A stretch of DNA of 64,000 bases, taken from the NCBI RefSeq assembly GCF_024055665.1, contig NZ_JAMXMC010000002.1:124001-188000 (forward strand), in the 5' to 3' direction. The notes beneath the pieces were generated by a model. The model had not been told where the DNA came from, did not search any database, and saw nothing but the letters and a program-made list of their open reading frames with translations. Made by a program: the position numbers and the translations under genes. The DNA comes from Ideonella oryzae (GTDB lineage Bacteria > Pseudomonadota > Gammaproteobacteria > Burkholderiales > Burkholderiaceae_C). Each line of letters starts with the position of its first letter. Positions within the stretch are counted from its first letter, which is position 1. This document shows, one piece after another, positions 19,853-30,537 of this stretch.

Positions 19853-21061
19853 ATGAAACATTCCCTGCGCCCGGCCCCGCTGCTGGGCTTGCTGCTGGCC
19901 GCGCTGGCTGGCGGCGCCCAGGCCCAGATCGCCCTGGACTCGACCGGCTACTTCCGGGCCGGCCCCGGCGCCACCTCGAAGAATGCCAACCGGGCCTGCT
20001 ACGGTCTGTCGGGGGCGGACTTCAAGTACCGCCTGGGCAACGAATGCGACTTCTACGGCGAGTTCCTGTTCAGCGGCACCGTGGCCCGCAAGGACAGTGG
20101 CGACACCTACAAGATCCACTTCATGCCCACGATCTTCAAGGGCAACGCCAGCGACTCGGGCGATGCCAAGTGGGAGACCGCGCAGATGTGGGCCGAGGCC
20201 ACCGGCCTGGACTTTGCGCCACAGGCCAGCTTCTGGGCCGGCAAGCGCTACCACCGCGGGGCCGACATCCACATCGTCGACACCTTCTTCGAGAAGCTGG
20301 ACGGCACCGGTGCCGGCGCCAGCCTGCCGGCCCTGGGCGGCAAGCTGGACCTGGCCTTCTACCGTGCTGACAGCAGCACCCAGGACGCCAACGGCCATGA
20401 CAACCCCGGCAGCCGCCTGAACGCCTGGCTGCGCGACGTGCCGGTCAACGAGAACGGCACGATCAATCTGCTGCTGACCGCCACCAAGGGCGAGTTCACC
20501 GGCGGAGAGTCGGGCGCCGGCGTCAGCCTGCGCCACACCCAGGACAAGCTGCCCTTCGGTGCCAGCAACAACCTGTGGTTCCAGTACGCTCAAGGTTCGG
20601 CCGGCCTGGCCGGCGGCTTCGGCAGCCTGACCGATGGCTCCGACGTCAAGAAGTGGCGCATCGTCGACGGCTACCAGTTCCAGGCCAACGAGAACTTCGG
20701 CGGCCAGCTGATCGCCATGCTCGAGAAGAAGAAGGCCGATGCCGGCGACGCCACGGTCAAGTCCATCGGCGGTCGCGTGGGCTATGCCTTCACCCGCAAC
20801 TTCAAGATCCTGGCCGAAGTGGGCGTGGACCGCGTGAGCCCGCAGGGCCAGTCCAGTGCCAACCTGACCAAGTTCACGATCGCCCCGACGATCAGCGCGG
20901 GCAAGGGCTTCTGGGAGCGTCCCGAATTGCGCTTCTACGTGACCCGTGCCAAATGGAACCAGGCGGCCAACGCGGCGGCCGGTGCCGATGGCCTGACCGG
21001 CCTGGCCGATGGCAAGACCAGCGGCACCAGCTACGGCATCCAGGCCGAAGTCTGGTGGTGA
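19853..21061 (+). CDS. LamB-type carbohydrate porin
   Basis: A 402-residue outer-membrane sugar channel. Residues 1-24 are a Sec signal ending in GGAQAQ. The mature part shows LamB features: GYFRAGPG at the first strand, CYGLSGADFKYRLGNECDFYGEF, FWAGKRYHRGADIHIVDTFFE, and the C-terminal aromatic residue in IQAEVWW needed for outer-membrane insertion. It heads the sugar uptake gene cluster. Glucose loci of this kind in Pseudomonas use an OprB porin, while here a maltoporin-family protein takes that place. The substrate is therefore probably glucose or a glucose-containing oligosaccharide, but it cannot be fixed from sequence. Confidence 0.88.
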   Translation: MKHSLRPAPLLGLLLAALAGGAQAQIALDSTGYFRAGPGATSKNANRACYGLSGADFKYRLGNECDFYGEFLFSGTVARKDSGDTYKIHFMPTIFKGNASDSGDAKWETAQMWAEATGLDFAPQASFWAGKRYHRGADIHIVDTFFEKLDGTGAGASLPALGGKLDLAFYRADSSTQDANGHDNPGSRLNAWLRDVPVNENGTINLLLTATKGEFTGGESGAGVSLRHTQDKLPFGASNNLWFQYAQGSAGLAGGFGSLTDGSDVKKWRIVDGYQFQANENFGGQLIAMLEKKKADAGDATVKSIGGRVGYAFTRNFKILAEVGVDRVSPQGQSSANLTKFTIAPTISAGKGFWERPELRFYVTRAKWNQAANAAAGADGLTGLADGKTSGTSYGIQAEVWW

Positions 21062-21092
21062 ACCGAGCCACCGGCGTGAATGCATGAACATC

Positions 21093-21118
21093 GGCACCGG
21101 GCCCCTGGGCCCTGTGCC
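21093..21118 (+). promoter_or_regulatory. Intercistronic hairpin between porin and binding protein
   Basis: GGCAC-C-GGGCCC and GGGCCC-T-GTGCC form a long stem with one mismatch and a very short loop. No U-run follows, so it more likely stabilises or partly attenuates the transcript than ends it. Confidence 0.45.
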
Positions 21119-21141
21119 TGTCAAACCCGAAGGATGCGAGC

Positions 21142-22416
21142 ATGAACAAGACGATGACCCTGCGCAGCACGTTGCGCCTGAGCGCCCTGGGCCTGGCCGC
21201 CACTGCGGCCCTGGTGACCGGCGTGGCCCGTGCGGGCGAGGTGGAGGTGCTGCACTGGTGGACCTCCGGTGGCGAGGCCAAGGCCGCCCAGGCCCTGGCC
21301 GCCACAATGAGGGCCAAGGGCCACACCTGGAAGGACTTCGCGGTGGCCGGCGGCGGTGGCGATTCGGCCATGACGGTGCTGAAGTCGCGCGTGGTCTCGG
21401 GCAACCCGCCCGCGGCCGCCCAGATCAAGGGCCCCTCCATCCAGGAGTGGGCACGCGAGGGTGTGCTGACCAACCTGGACGACGTGGCCGGCCCCGAGAA
21501 GTGGGACCAGCTGCTGCCGCCGCAGATCGCCGCCGGCCTGAAGTACAAGGGCCACTACGTGGCCGCGCCGGTCAATGTGCACCGGGTGAACTGGCTGTGG
21601 GTCAACACCGCCGTGTTCCAGAAGGCCGGCCTCAAGCCGCCGACCACCTGGGCCGAGTTCTTCACCGCCGCCGAGGCGCTGAAGAAGGCCGGCGTGATCC
21701 CGCTGGCCCACGGCGGTCAGAGCTGGCAGGACTTCACCACCTTCGAGGATGTGGCCCTGGGCGTGGGCGGCACCGCCTTCTACAAGAAGGCCCTGGTGCA
21801 GCTGGATCCGACCGCGCTCAAGAGCGACACCATGAAGGAGGTGCTGACTACCTTCAAGAAGATCAAGGGCTACACCGACAAGAACGCCCCCGGGCGTGAC
21901 TGGAACCTGGCCACCGCCATGGTCATCCGCGGCGAGGCCGGCATGCAGCTGATGGGCGACTGGGCCAAGGGCGAGTTCCTGGCCGCGGGCAAGACCCCGG
22001 GCAAGGACTTCGAGTGCGTGGCCTCGCCGGGCACGGCCAAGGACTTCAGCTACAACGTGGACAGCCTGGCCATGTTCCAGCTGAAGAACCCGGCCAATGC
22101 CAAGGCCCAGCGCGACCTGGCCTCGGCCTTGATGTCGCCGGACTTCCAGGAGTTGTTCAACCTGAACAAGGGCTCCATCCCGGTGCGCCTGAACATGCCG
22201 ATGGACAAGTTCGACGCCTGCGCCAAGCAGTCGTCCAAGGACTTCGTCGAGTCGTCCAAGGGCGGCACCCTGGTGCCCTCGATCGCCCATGGCATGGCCG
22301 TGCCCTCGGCCGTGGAAGGCGCGATCAAGGACGTGGTCTCGCAGTTCTGGAACAGCGACAAGGCCACGGTGGACGACACCATGAGCAAGCTGGTGGCTGC
22401 CGCCAAGGCCCAGTGA
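21142..22416 (+). CDS. gtsA: Sugar ABC transporter periplasmic binding protein (GtsA-like)
   Basis: A 424-residue extracellular solute-binding protein of family 1. A Sec signal peptide covers about residues 1-31 (GVARAGE). The mature start EVEVLHWWTSGGEAKAAQAL and internal INWLWVNTAVFQ-like and GDWAKGEF segments are characteristic of glucose/mannose binding proteins such as GtsA of Pseudomonas. It delivers sugar to the GtsBC permease. It is flanked on both sides by strong intercistronic hairpins, which fits the higher expression usually needed for the binding protein. Substrate is inferred from the neighbouring glucokinase and Entner-Doudoroff genes. Confidence 0.9.
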   Translation: MNKTMTLRSTLRLSALGLAATAALVTGVARAGEVEVLHWWTSGGEAKAAQALAATMRAKGHTWKDFAVAGGGGDSAMTVLKSRVVSGNPPAAAQIKGPSIQEWAREGVLTNLDDVAGPEKWDQLLPPQIAAGLKYKGHYVAAPVNVHRVNWLWVNTAVFQKAGLKPPTTWAEFFTAAEALKKAGVIPLAHGGQSWQDFTTFEDVALGVGGTAFYKKALVQLDPTALKSDTMKEVLTTFKKIKGYTDKNAPGRDWNLATAMVIRGEAGMQLMGDWAKGEFLAAGKTPGKDFECVASPGTAKDFSYNVDSLAMFQLKNPANAKAQRDLASALMSPDFQELFNLNKGSIPVRLNMPMDKFDACAKQSSKDFVESSKGGTLVPSIAHGMAVPSAVEGAIKDVVSQFWNSDKATVDDTMSKLVAAAKAQ

Positions 22417-22427
22417 TGGGCGCCGCC

Positions 22428-22501
22428 CCGCCCCGCGCGCGGGGCGGTTGACCTGCCACGGGGCTGGCTCGCCGGCCGGCCCCTTCTTGGTCCTCTTTTT
22501 T
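22428..22501 (+). terminator. Partial terminator between gtsA and gtsB
   Basis: A perfect 20-base palindrome (22428-22447) is followed by a second hairpin, GGGGCTGGC (22460-22468) pairing with GCCGGCCCC (22475-22483) through one G-U pair. A U-rich tract with six consecutive T follows at 22496-22501. The second hairpin has the form of an intrinsic terminator inside the operon and probably lowers readthrough into the permease genes. Confidence 0.65.
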
Positions 22502-22512
22502 CCCTGCGCACC

Positions 22513-23394
22513 ATGAGCACCGTTTCCCCCCTCCGGCGCATCGACTGGCTGCCCAAGCTCGTGCTGGCGCCATCCTTCGTTGCGGCCTTCCTGTTCATCT
22601 ACGGGCTGATCGCCTGGAACGGCTACCTGTCGGTGACCGAGTCCCACCTGCTGCCGAACTACGAGTTCGCCGGGCTGGATGCCTACCGCGCGCTGATGGA
22701 CAGCGACCGCTTCCATGTTGCGGCCTGGAACCTGGTGCTTTTCGCGTTTCTCTTCATCGCCGGCTCGCTGGTGGTGGGCGTGCTGCTGGCGGTGCTGCTC
22801 AACCAGAAGATCCGCGCCGAGGGTGTGCTGCGCACCGTCTACCTCTACCCGATGGCGCTGAGCTTCATCGTCACCGGCACCGCCTGGAAGTGGATCCTCA
22901 ACCCCGGCCTGGGGGTGGAGCACACCGTGCGCGCCTGGGGCTTCGAGTCCTTCAGCTTCGACTGGCTGGTCAACCCGGACCGGGCCCTGTACTGCATCGT
23001 GATCGCCGGCATCTGGCAGAGCGCGGGCTTCGTGATGGCCCTGTTCCTGGCCGGTCTGCGCGGCATCGACGAATCCATCATCAAGGCCGCCCAGGTCGAT
23101 GGCGCCTCCATGCCGCGCATCTACCTGCGCATCCTGCTGCCCAGCCTGCGGCCGGTCTTCTTCTCCACCGTGATGGTGCTCTCGCACATCGCCATCAAGA
23201 GCTTCGACCTGGTGATGGCGCTGACCGCCGGCGGCCCCGGCTACGCCACCGACTTGCCGGCCACCTTCATGTACGCCATGGCCTTCACCCGCGGCCAGAT
23301 CAACCAGGGCGCGGCCTCGGCCACGCTGATGCTGGCGGCCGTCGCCGCCATCGTCGTGCCCTACCTCTACAGCGAACTCAGGAGCCGCCGATGA
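22513..23394 (+). CDS. gtsB: Sugar ABC transporter permease (GtsB-like)
   Basis: A 293-residue inner-membrane permease of the MalF type with about six membrane segments. The cytoplasmic EAA loop that docks with the ATPase is visible as ESIIKAAQVDGASMPRIY near residues 190-207. It forms a heterodimer with the product of the next gene, which it overlaps by 4 bases (ATGA). It follows an internal terminator-like structure, so it should be expressed below gtsA. The family transports mono- and disaccharides. Assignment to glucose rests on context. Confidence 0.92.
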   Translation: MSTVSPLRRIDWLPKLVLAPSFVAAFLFIYGLIAWNGYLSVTESHLLPNYEFAGLDAYRALMDSDRFHVAAWNLVLFAFLFIAGSLVVGVLLAVLLNQKIRAEGVLRTVYLYPMALSFIVTGTAWKWILNPGLGVEHTVRAWGFESFSFDWLVNPDRALYCIVIAGIWQSAGFVMALFLAGLRGIDESIIKAAQVDGASMPRIYLRILLPSLRPVFFSTVMVLSHIAIKSFDLVMALTAGGPGYATDLPATFMYAMAFTRGQINQGAASATLMLAAVAAIVVPYLYSELRSRR

Positions 23395-24290
23395 GCGCCC
23401 CCACCCTGACCGCGCCGGCCCTGCCGGCGGCCGAGGCCCCCCGCATCGATGGTCTGCGCATCGCCCTGTGGGCCGCGCTGCTCGGGCTGGCGCTGTTCTT
23501 CCTGGGCCCGCTCTACGTGATGCTCTCGACCTCGCTCAAGAGCATGGACGAGATCCGCCAGGGCAGCCTGCTGGCCATGCCTTTCTCGCCCAACTTCGCG
23601 GCCTGGGCCAAGGCCTGGTCCGGGGCCTGCACCGGCACCGATTGTTCGGGCCTGCAACCCTTCTTCTGGAACTCGGTGCTGATGGTGGTGCCGGCCGTGC
23701 TGATCACCACCGCGCTGGGCGCCATCAACGGCTACGTGCTGAGCAAGTGGCGCTTCCGCGGCAGCGAGCTGATGTTCGCGCTGATGCTGTTCGGCGTCTT
23801 CATGCCCTTGCAGGTGGTGCTGCTGCCCATGTCCCAGGTGCTGGGCTGGTTGGGCCTGGCCAGCTCGATCTGGGGCCTGACCCTGGTGCACATCCTGTGC
23901 GGGCTCTCCAGCACCACGCTGTTCTTCCGCAACTACTACGCCGGCCTGCCCGATGAGCTGATCAAGGCTGCGCTGCTGGACGGCGCGGGCTTCTGGCGCA
24001 TCTTCTGGCGCATCGTGCTGCCGCTGTCCGGCCCCATCCTGGTCGTCACCTTCATCTGGCAGTTCACCCAGATCTGGAACGACTTCCTCTTTGGCGTGGT
24101 GTTCTCTGACGCGGGCACCAAGCCCATCACCGTCGGCCTGAACAACCTGGCCAACACCTCCAGCGTGGTCAAGGAATACAACGTCGACATGGCCGCGGCC
24201 ATGATCGCCGGCCTGCCCACGCTCTTCGTCTACATCGTGGCCGGCAAGTACTTCGTGCGCGGCCTCACCGCCGGTGCCGTCAAGGGCTGA
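23391..24290 (+). CDS. gtsC: Sugar ABC transporter permease (GtsC-like)
   Basis: A 299-residue permease of the MalG type. It has six predicted membrane segments and the EAA loop DELIKAALLDGAGFWRIFWRIVLP near residues 183-206. The ATG at 23391 overlaps the gtsB stop, which rules out the much longer upstream extension of the frame. An extra periplasmic segment around residues 70-82 carries two Cys residues (GACTGTDCSG), which could form a disulfide. Similar inserts occur in GtsC-type permeases. It pairs with GtsB and is driven by the ATPase that follows 24 bases later. Confidence 0.92.
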   Translation: MSAPTLTAPALPAAEAPRIDGLRIALWAALLGLALFFLGPLYVMLSTSLKSMDEIRQGSLLAMPFSPNFAAWAKAWSGACTGTDCSGLQPFFWNSVLMVVPAVLITTALGAINGYVLSKWRFRGSELMFALMLFGVFMPLQVVLLPMSQVLGWLGLASSIWGLTLVHILCGLSSTTLFFRNYYAGLPDELIKAALLDGAGFWRIFWRIVLPLSGPILVVTFIWQFTQIWNDFLFGVVFSDAGTKPITVGLNNLANTSSVVKEYNVDMAAAMIAGLPTLFVYIVAGKYFVRGLTAGAVKG

Positions 24291-24314
24291 AGCCGGGCTG
24301 AAAGGACCACACCC

Positions 24315-25429
<1,115 letters not shown>

Positions 25430-25433
<4 letters not shown>

Positions 25434-26413
25434 GCGCGATGGATTCACCCCGCCTGCTGGCGGATGTCGGCGGCACCAATGCGCGCTTTGCCTGGCAGGC
25501 CGCGGCCGGTGCGCCGCTGCAGGACGTGCGGACCTTGCCCTGTGCCGGGCACGACAGCCTGGAGGCCGCGATGCGGGCCTACCTGGCCGAGACCGCCCAC
25601 CCGGTGCCGGCCCTGGCGGCCGTGGGCATCGCCAACCCGGTCACCGGTGACCGGGTGCAGATGACCAACCACCACTGGTCCTTCTCGATCGAGGCGCTGC
25701 GCCAGGCCCTGGGCTTCGAGCGCCTGCGGGTCATCAACGACTTCACCGCGCTGGCGCTGGCCCTGCCGCACCTGCCGGCCCACGAGCTGCGCCAGGTCGG
25801 GGGCGGTGCGGCCCAGCCCGGGGCGGCCATCGGCCTGGTGGGCGCAGGCACCGGCCTGGGTGTGTCCGGCCTGCTGCCGCTGGGCCCGCGCTGGCTGCCG
25901 CTGGCGGGCGAAGGCGGCCATGTGAGCCTGCCGGCCGAGACGCCGCTGGAGGCCGAGGTGGTGGCCGTGCTGCGCGAGCGCCATGGCCGGGTGTCGGCCG
26001 AGCGGGTCTTGTCCGGCCCGGGGCTGCGTGCGCTGCACCATGCCCTGGGCGTGGTCCGGGGCCAGCCGCTCACCCCCCAGGATGCGCCCGAGGCGGCCGC
26101 CATCGTGGAAGCCGCGCTGGGTGGCCGGGATGCGCACTGCGCCCAGGTGTTGGACCTGTTCTGCGGCTGGCTGGGCACGGTGGCCGGCGATCTGGCGCTG
26201 ACGCTGGGCGCCCGCGGCGGGGTGTACATCGGCGGCGGCATCGTGCCCCGGCTGGGCACGGCTTTCGACCGCTCGCCCTTCCGGGCCCGCTTCGAGGCCA
26301 AGGGGCGCTTCGAGTCCTACCTGAGAGAGATCCCGGTGCAGCTCATCCTCTCGCCCACCTCGCCAGCCCTGCGCGGCGCGGCCGAGGCGCTGGAGATGCC
26401 CGATGGGGTCTGA
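25430..26413 (+). CDS. glk: Glucokinase
   Basis: Phosphorylates imported glucose with ATP to glucose-6-phosphate, the substrate of zwf. The 327-residue product matches bacterial glucokinases of the E. coli type: ATP-binding DVGGTNARF at residues 12-20, catalytic D104 in VINDFTALAL, AGTGLGVSGLLP, and sugar-binding GEGGHVSLP. The ATG at 25430 overlaps the gtsD stop. A second in-frame ATG lies at 25439. The upstream open frame through gtsD is a shadow. It completes the path from porin and ABC importer to the Entner-Doudoroff enzymes encoded on the other side of the two-component system. Confidence 0.95.
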
Positions 26414-26840
26414 GGTCTGTCTGAGGCCGCCACTGCTGGGCGTGCACCATGTGGCGCTGATCTGCAGCGACTACGCCCGCTCCCGGCAGTTCTACACCGA
26501 ACTGCTGGGCCTGCCGGTGCTGGCCGAGCACTTCCGGGCCGAGCGCCAGTCCTGGAAGCTGGACCTGGCCCTGCCCGATGGCACGGCCCTGGAGCTGTTC
26601 TCGTTTCCGGCGCCGCCGCAGAGGCCCTCGCGGCCGGAGGCCTGCGGCCTGCGCCACCTGGCCCTGCGCGTGGTCGCGCTGGCGCCCTGGGTGGACCACC
26701 TGCAGGCCCACGGGGTGGCCGTGGAGCCGGTGCGGGTGGACGCCTTCACCGGCCGGCGCTTCACCTTCTTCGCGGATCCGGACGGCTTGCCGCTGGAGTT
26801 GTACGAAGACGGGGGCGCCGGGCCGGAAGAGGGCGCTTGA
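26403..26840 (+). CDS. VOC-family metalloprotein (YaeR/glyoxalase-like)
   Basis: A 145-residue vicinal-oxygen-chelate protein with the paired beta-alpha-beta-beta-beta modules of the family. Candidate metal ligands occupy the expected places: H15 or H16 in GVHHVALI, E64 in ALELFSF, H85 in GLRHLAL and E132 in LPLELYED. Its closest known type is E. coli YaeR, whose reaction is unknown. It may act on methylglyoxal or a related small carbonyl compound. The start lies 11 bases inside glk, so it may be co-translated with it. A link to carbonyl by-products of sugar catabolism is only a guess. Confidence 0.82.
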   Translation: MGSEVCLRPPLLGVHHVALICSDYARSRQFYTELLGLPVLAEHFRAERQSWKLDLALPDGTALELFSFPAPPQRPSRPEACGLRHLALRVVALAPWVDHLQAHGVAVEPVRVDAFTGRRFTFFADPDGLPLELYEDGGAGPEEGA

Positions 26841-26850
26841 GCGGCGCCCT
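26830..26850. terminator. Hairpin between convergent VOC gene and ychF
   Basis: AGGGCGC (26830-26836) and GCGCCCT (26844-26850) form a perfect 7-base-pair stem with a 7-base loop that includes the VOC stop codon. It sits at a convergent junction but has no U-run. Confidence 0.4.
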
Positions 26851-26858
26851 GGGGACGC

Positions 26859-27953
<1,095 letters not shown>

Positions 27954-28016
27954 GAGGGGCTTTCGGAGGAAGAGGAGTCGGGTGCCAACGGGGGCTTCCC
28001 GGGCGCGGAACCGGCA

Positions 28017-28038
28017 ATTTTAGGTCCGTCCCTACAAT
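28017..28038. promoter_or_regulatory. Divergent -10 elements for ychF and the FAD monooxygenase
   Basis: TAAAAT reads on the minus strand at 28017-28022, toward ychF. TACAAT reads on the plus strand at 28033-28038, only 6 bases before the ATG at 28045. Good -35 boxes are not apparent. Confidence 0.4.
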
Positions 28039-28044
28039 GCCGTC

Positions 28045-29154
28045 ATGACCCCCTTCGACGTGCGCATCCTGGGCACCGGCATCGTCAGCCGGGCGGCCGC
28101 GCTGAGCCTGGCCCGCATCGGGCTGAACGTGGCCCTGCAGGCCCGGCCGGCGGGCGCACCTGTCAGTGACGATGTGCGCACTTATGCGCTCAATCCGTCC
28201 TCGGTCCAATTGCTTGAAGGGCTGCGGGCCTGGACGGCCCTGCCAGAAGATGCCCGCACCGCGGTGCTGGACATGCAGGTGCAGGGCGATGCCCACGCCT
28301 CGCGCATCGAGTTCTCGGCCTGGCGCCAGGCCGTGCCGGCCCTGGCCTGGATCGTCGACGCCGGGGCGCTGGAAGACGTGCTGGATGCCGCCGCCGGCTT
28401 CGCGCCGCAGGTCACGCTGCTGGCCGAGCCGGGCCCGGCGCCGCTGACCCTGGTCTGCGAGGGCAAGGCCTCGCTCAGCCGCGCCCAGCTGGGGTCGCGC
28501 TTTGTGCGCCATGCCTATGGCCACACCGCGGTGGCCGCCCGGCTGGTGGCCGACCGGCCGCACGCCGGCTGCGCGCGGCAGTGGTTCCGGGCGCCGGACA
28601 TCCTGGGCCTGCTGCCCTTTGACCGGCCCGAGGCCGGGTGCAGCTACGGTCTGGTGTGGTCGCTGCCGCAGAGCGAGGCCCAGCGCTGGCTGGCGGCCTC
28701 GCCGGAAGAGTTCGAAGCCGGGCTGATGGCCGCCACTGGCGGCGAGGCCGGGCAACTGCGGCTGGCCGGCGAGCGTGCCGCCTGGCCGCTGGCCCTGGGC
28801 CATGCCGAGCCGGTCACCGGCCCGGGCTGGGCCCTGCTGGGCGACGCCGCCCACCAGGTGCATCCGCTGGCCGGCCAGGGCCTGAACCTGGGCCTGGCCG
28901 ATGTGGCGGCCCTGGCCGAAGTGCTGGCCGACCGCGAGGTCTGGCGCGACCTGGGCGACCTGGCCCTGCTGCGCCGCTACGTCCGTCGCCGGGCCCTGCC
29001 GACCTGGGCCATGGCCCGGGTCACCGATGGCCTGTGGCACCTGTTTGCCCATGAAAACGTGGGATGGCGGGAACTCCGCAACCACGGCCTGAGTCTGGTC
29101 AACCATCTGGCGCCAGTGAAGCGCTGGCTGGCCAGCCAGGCGCTGGATGTCTGA
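28045..29154 (+). CDS. FAD-dependent monooxygenase, UbiH/UbiF/COQ6 family
   Basis: A 369-residue flavoprotein hydroxylase of the ubiquinone-biosynthesis group. The C-terminal FAD motif is perfect (GDAAHQVHPLAGQGLNLGL, near residue 268-286). The N-terminal dinucleotide motif reads GTGIVS, in which the third glycine of GxGxxG is Ser. In Burkholderiales a gene of this type commonly stands before dsbC, as here (15 bases apart). It could hydroxylate the ubiquinone ring, but which carbon cannot be told, and a more divergent role is possible. Its TACAAT box is so close to the ATG that the message may be nearly leaderless. Confidence 0.85.
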   Translation: MTPFDVRILGTGIVSRAAALSLARIGLNVALQARPAGAPVSDDVRTYALNPSSVQLLEGLRAWTALPEDARTAVLDMQVQGDAHASRIEFSAWRQAVPALAWIVDAGALEDVLDAAAGFAPQVTLLAEPGPAPLTLVCEGKASLSRAQLGSRFVRHAYGHTAVAARLVADRPHAGCARQWFRAPDILGLLPFDRPEAGCSYGLVWSLPQSEAQRWLAASPEEFEAGLMAATGGEAGQLRLAGERAAWPLALGHAEPVTGPGWALLGDAAHQVHPLAGQGLNLGLADVAALAEVLADREVWRDLGDLALLRRYVRRRALPTWAMARVTDGLWHLFAHENVGWRELRNHGLSLVNHLAPVKRWLASQALDV

Positions 29155-29169
29155 ATCCGAGGAACCTCG

Positions 29170-29922
29170 ATGAAATCGTTCTCTTCCACCACCGGCCGCC
29201 GCCTGCAACAGGGCGCCGTGGTGCTGGCCCTGGCCGGCGCGGCCCTGTCGTCCGCCCTGGCCGACGAGGCGGCCATCCGCAAGAACCTGGCCGAGCGCAT
29301 GCCGGGCCTGCCCAAGATCGACGAGGTCAGCAAGACGCCGATTGCCGGCCTGTACGAGGTCCGCATCGGCACCGACATCCTCTACACCGACGAGCTGGCC
29401 AACCACATCATCGAAGGCTCGCTCTACGACACCCGCACCCACACCGACCTGACCAAGGCCCGGGTGGACAAGCTCACCGCGATTGACTTCGCCCAGCTGC
29501 CCCTGAAGGACGCCATCGTTCTGAAACAGGGCAGTGGCAGCCGCAAGCTGGTGGTCTTCGCCGACCCGAACTGCGGCTACTGCAAGCGCCTGGAAAAGGA
29601 CCTGGTCAACGTGAAGGACGTGACCATCTACACCTTCGTCATCCCCATCCTGGGGGCCGACTCGGCGGTCAAGGCCCGTGACATCTGGTGCGCCAAGGAC
29701 AACGGCAAGGTCTGGCGCACCTGGATGACCACCGGCGCGGTGCCGCCCAAGTCCATGGACCCGAAGTGCGACACCTCGGCCCTGGACCGCAACCTGGCCA
29801 TGAGCCGCAAGTACAAGGTCAACGGCACCCCGGCCCTGGTGTTCGAGAACGGCACCCGGGTGCCGGGCGCCATCGGTGTCGACCAGATCGAGAAGCAGCT
29901 GGCCAGCGGTCAGAAGTCCTGA
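29170..29922 (+). CDS. dsbC: Thiol:disulfide interchange protein DsbC
   Basis: A periplasmic disulfide isomerase that repairs wrong disulfides and is kept reduced by DsbD. The 250-residue precursor has a Sec signal of about 31 residues (SSALADE). A DsbC N-terminal dimerisation domain follows at about 35-100, and then a thioredoxin fold with the active-site CGYC at 135-138. A second Cys pair (C in DIWCAKD and C in DPKCDTS) is also typical of DsbC. The cis-proline loop is seen in NGTPALVFENG. It follows the FAD monooxygenase and is probably co-transcribed with it. Confidence 0.95.
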   Translation: MKSFSSTTGRRLQQGAVVLALAGAALSSALADEAAIRKNLAERMPGLPKIDEVSKTPIAGLYEVRIGTDILYTDELANHIIEGSLYDTRTHTDLTKARVDKLTAIDFAQLPLKDAIVLKQGSGSRKLVVFADPNCGYCKRLEKDLVNVKDVTIYTFVIPILGADSAVKARDIWCAKDNGKVWRTWMTTGAVPPKSMDPKCDTSALDRNLAMSRKYKVNGTPALVFENGTRVPGAIGVDQIEKQLASGQKS

Positions 29923-30029
29923 CCGGACGGCTCCCGCACGGGGCCGCCCCTCGAAAAAGCCTCACACCACGGTGGCGGCGATGTCACACCACCGCCAAAG
30001 AGAGGCCGCTGCCGCCACAATGACGGCTC

Positions 30030-30506
30030 ATGAACGCGACCAATCCTTCCGGCGTGGTGCACCACGTCGCGCCGCCCATGCCGGCGGAGCCGCCCCTGCG
30101 GGCGCGCCAGTACGGCCATGCAGGGCTCATTCCCTTCATCGTCGGCACCTTGCTGCTGTGGCTGGTCTATCCGGACCTGCAGCCCTGGGTGGCGCTGGGC
30201 CTGGCCGCCTACGGAGCGCTGATCGTGGCCTTCCTGGGCGGCATCCACTGGGGGCTGGCCATGGATTCGCATGCCAGCGGGCAGCGCGCCTTCGGCTGGG
30301 CCATGGTGCCGCCGCTGGTGGCCTGGCTGGCTCTGGTGATGCCGGCCCATGCCGGGCTGGTGGTGCTGGGCGTGATGCTGGTGGTCTGCTACCTGGTGGA
30401 CCGCCGCCTGTACCTGGAAAAGGGCATGAGCGCCTGGCTCACCCTGCGCTTTCGCCTGACGGTGATCGCTGCCCTGTGCTGCTTCCTGGGTGCCGCGGGC
30501 ACCTGA
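30030..30506 (+). CDS. DUF3429 membrane protein
   Basis: A 158-residue integral membrane protein with four to five hydrophobic segments between residues 32 and 155. The conserved DUF3429 segment AFLGGIHWGLAM is present in the second and third spans. The family is widespread in Proteobacteria and has no established function. A CACAAT sequence at 30016-30021 may serve as a -10 box very close to the ATG. The next gene, an M61 peptidase, begins 32 bases after its stop, so the two may share a transcript. No catalytic residues can be pointed out. Confidence 0.82.
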   Translation: MNATNPSGVVHHVAPPMPAEPPLRARQYGHAGLIPFIVGTLLLWLVYPDLQPWVALGLAAYGALIVAFLGGIHWGLAMDSHASGQRAFGWAMVPPLVAWLALVMPAHAGLVVLGVMLVVCYLVDRRLYLEKGMSAWLTLRFRLTVIAALCCFLGAAGT

Positions 30507-30537
30507 GGCGTCCCTCCCTCTTTCGCCCCACCTGCGC

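Noticed and set aside
21121-23187. Long minus-strand open frame (688 codons) over gtsA and gtsB
   Set aside because: Antisense shadow of transporter genes with clear domains.
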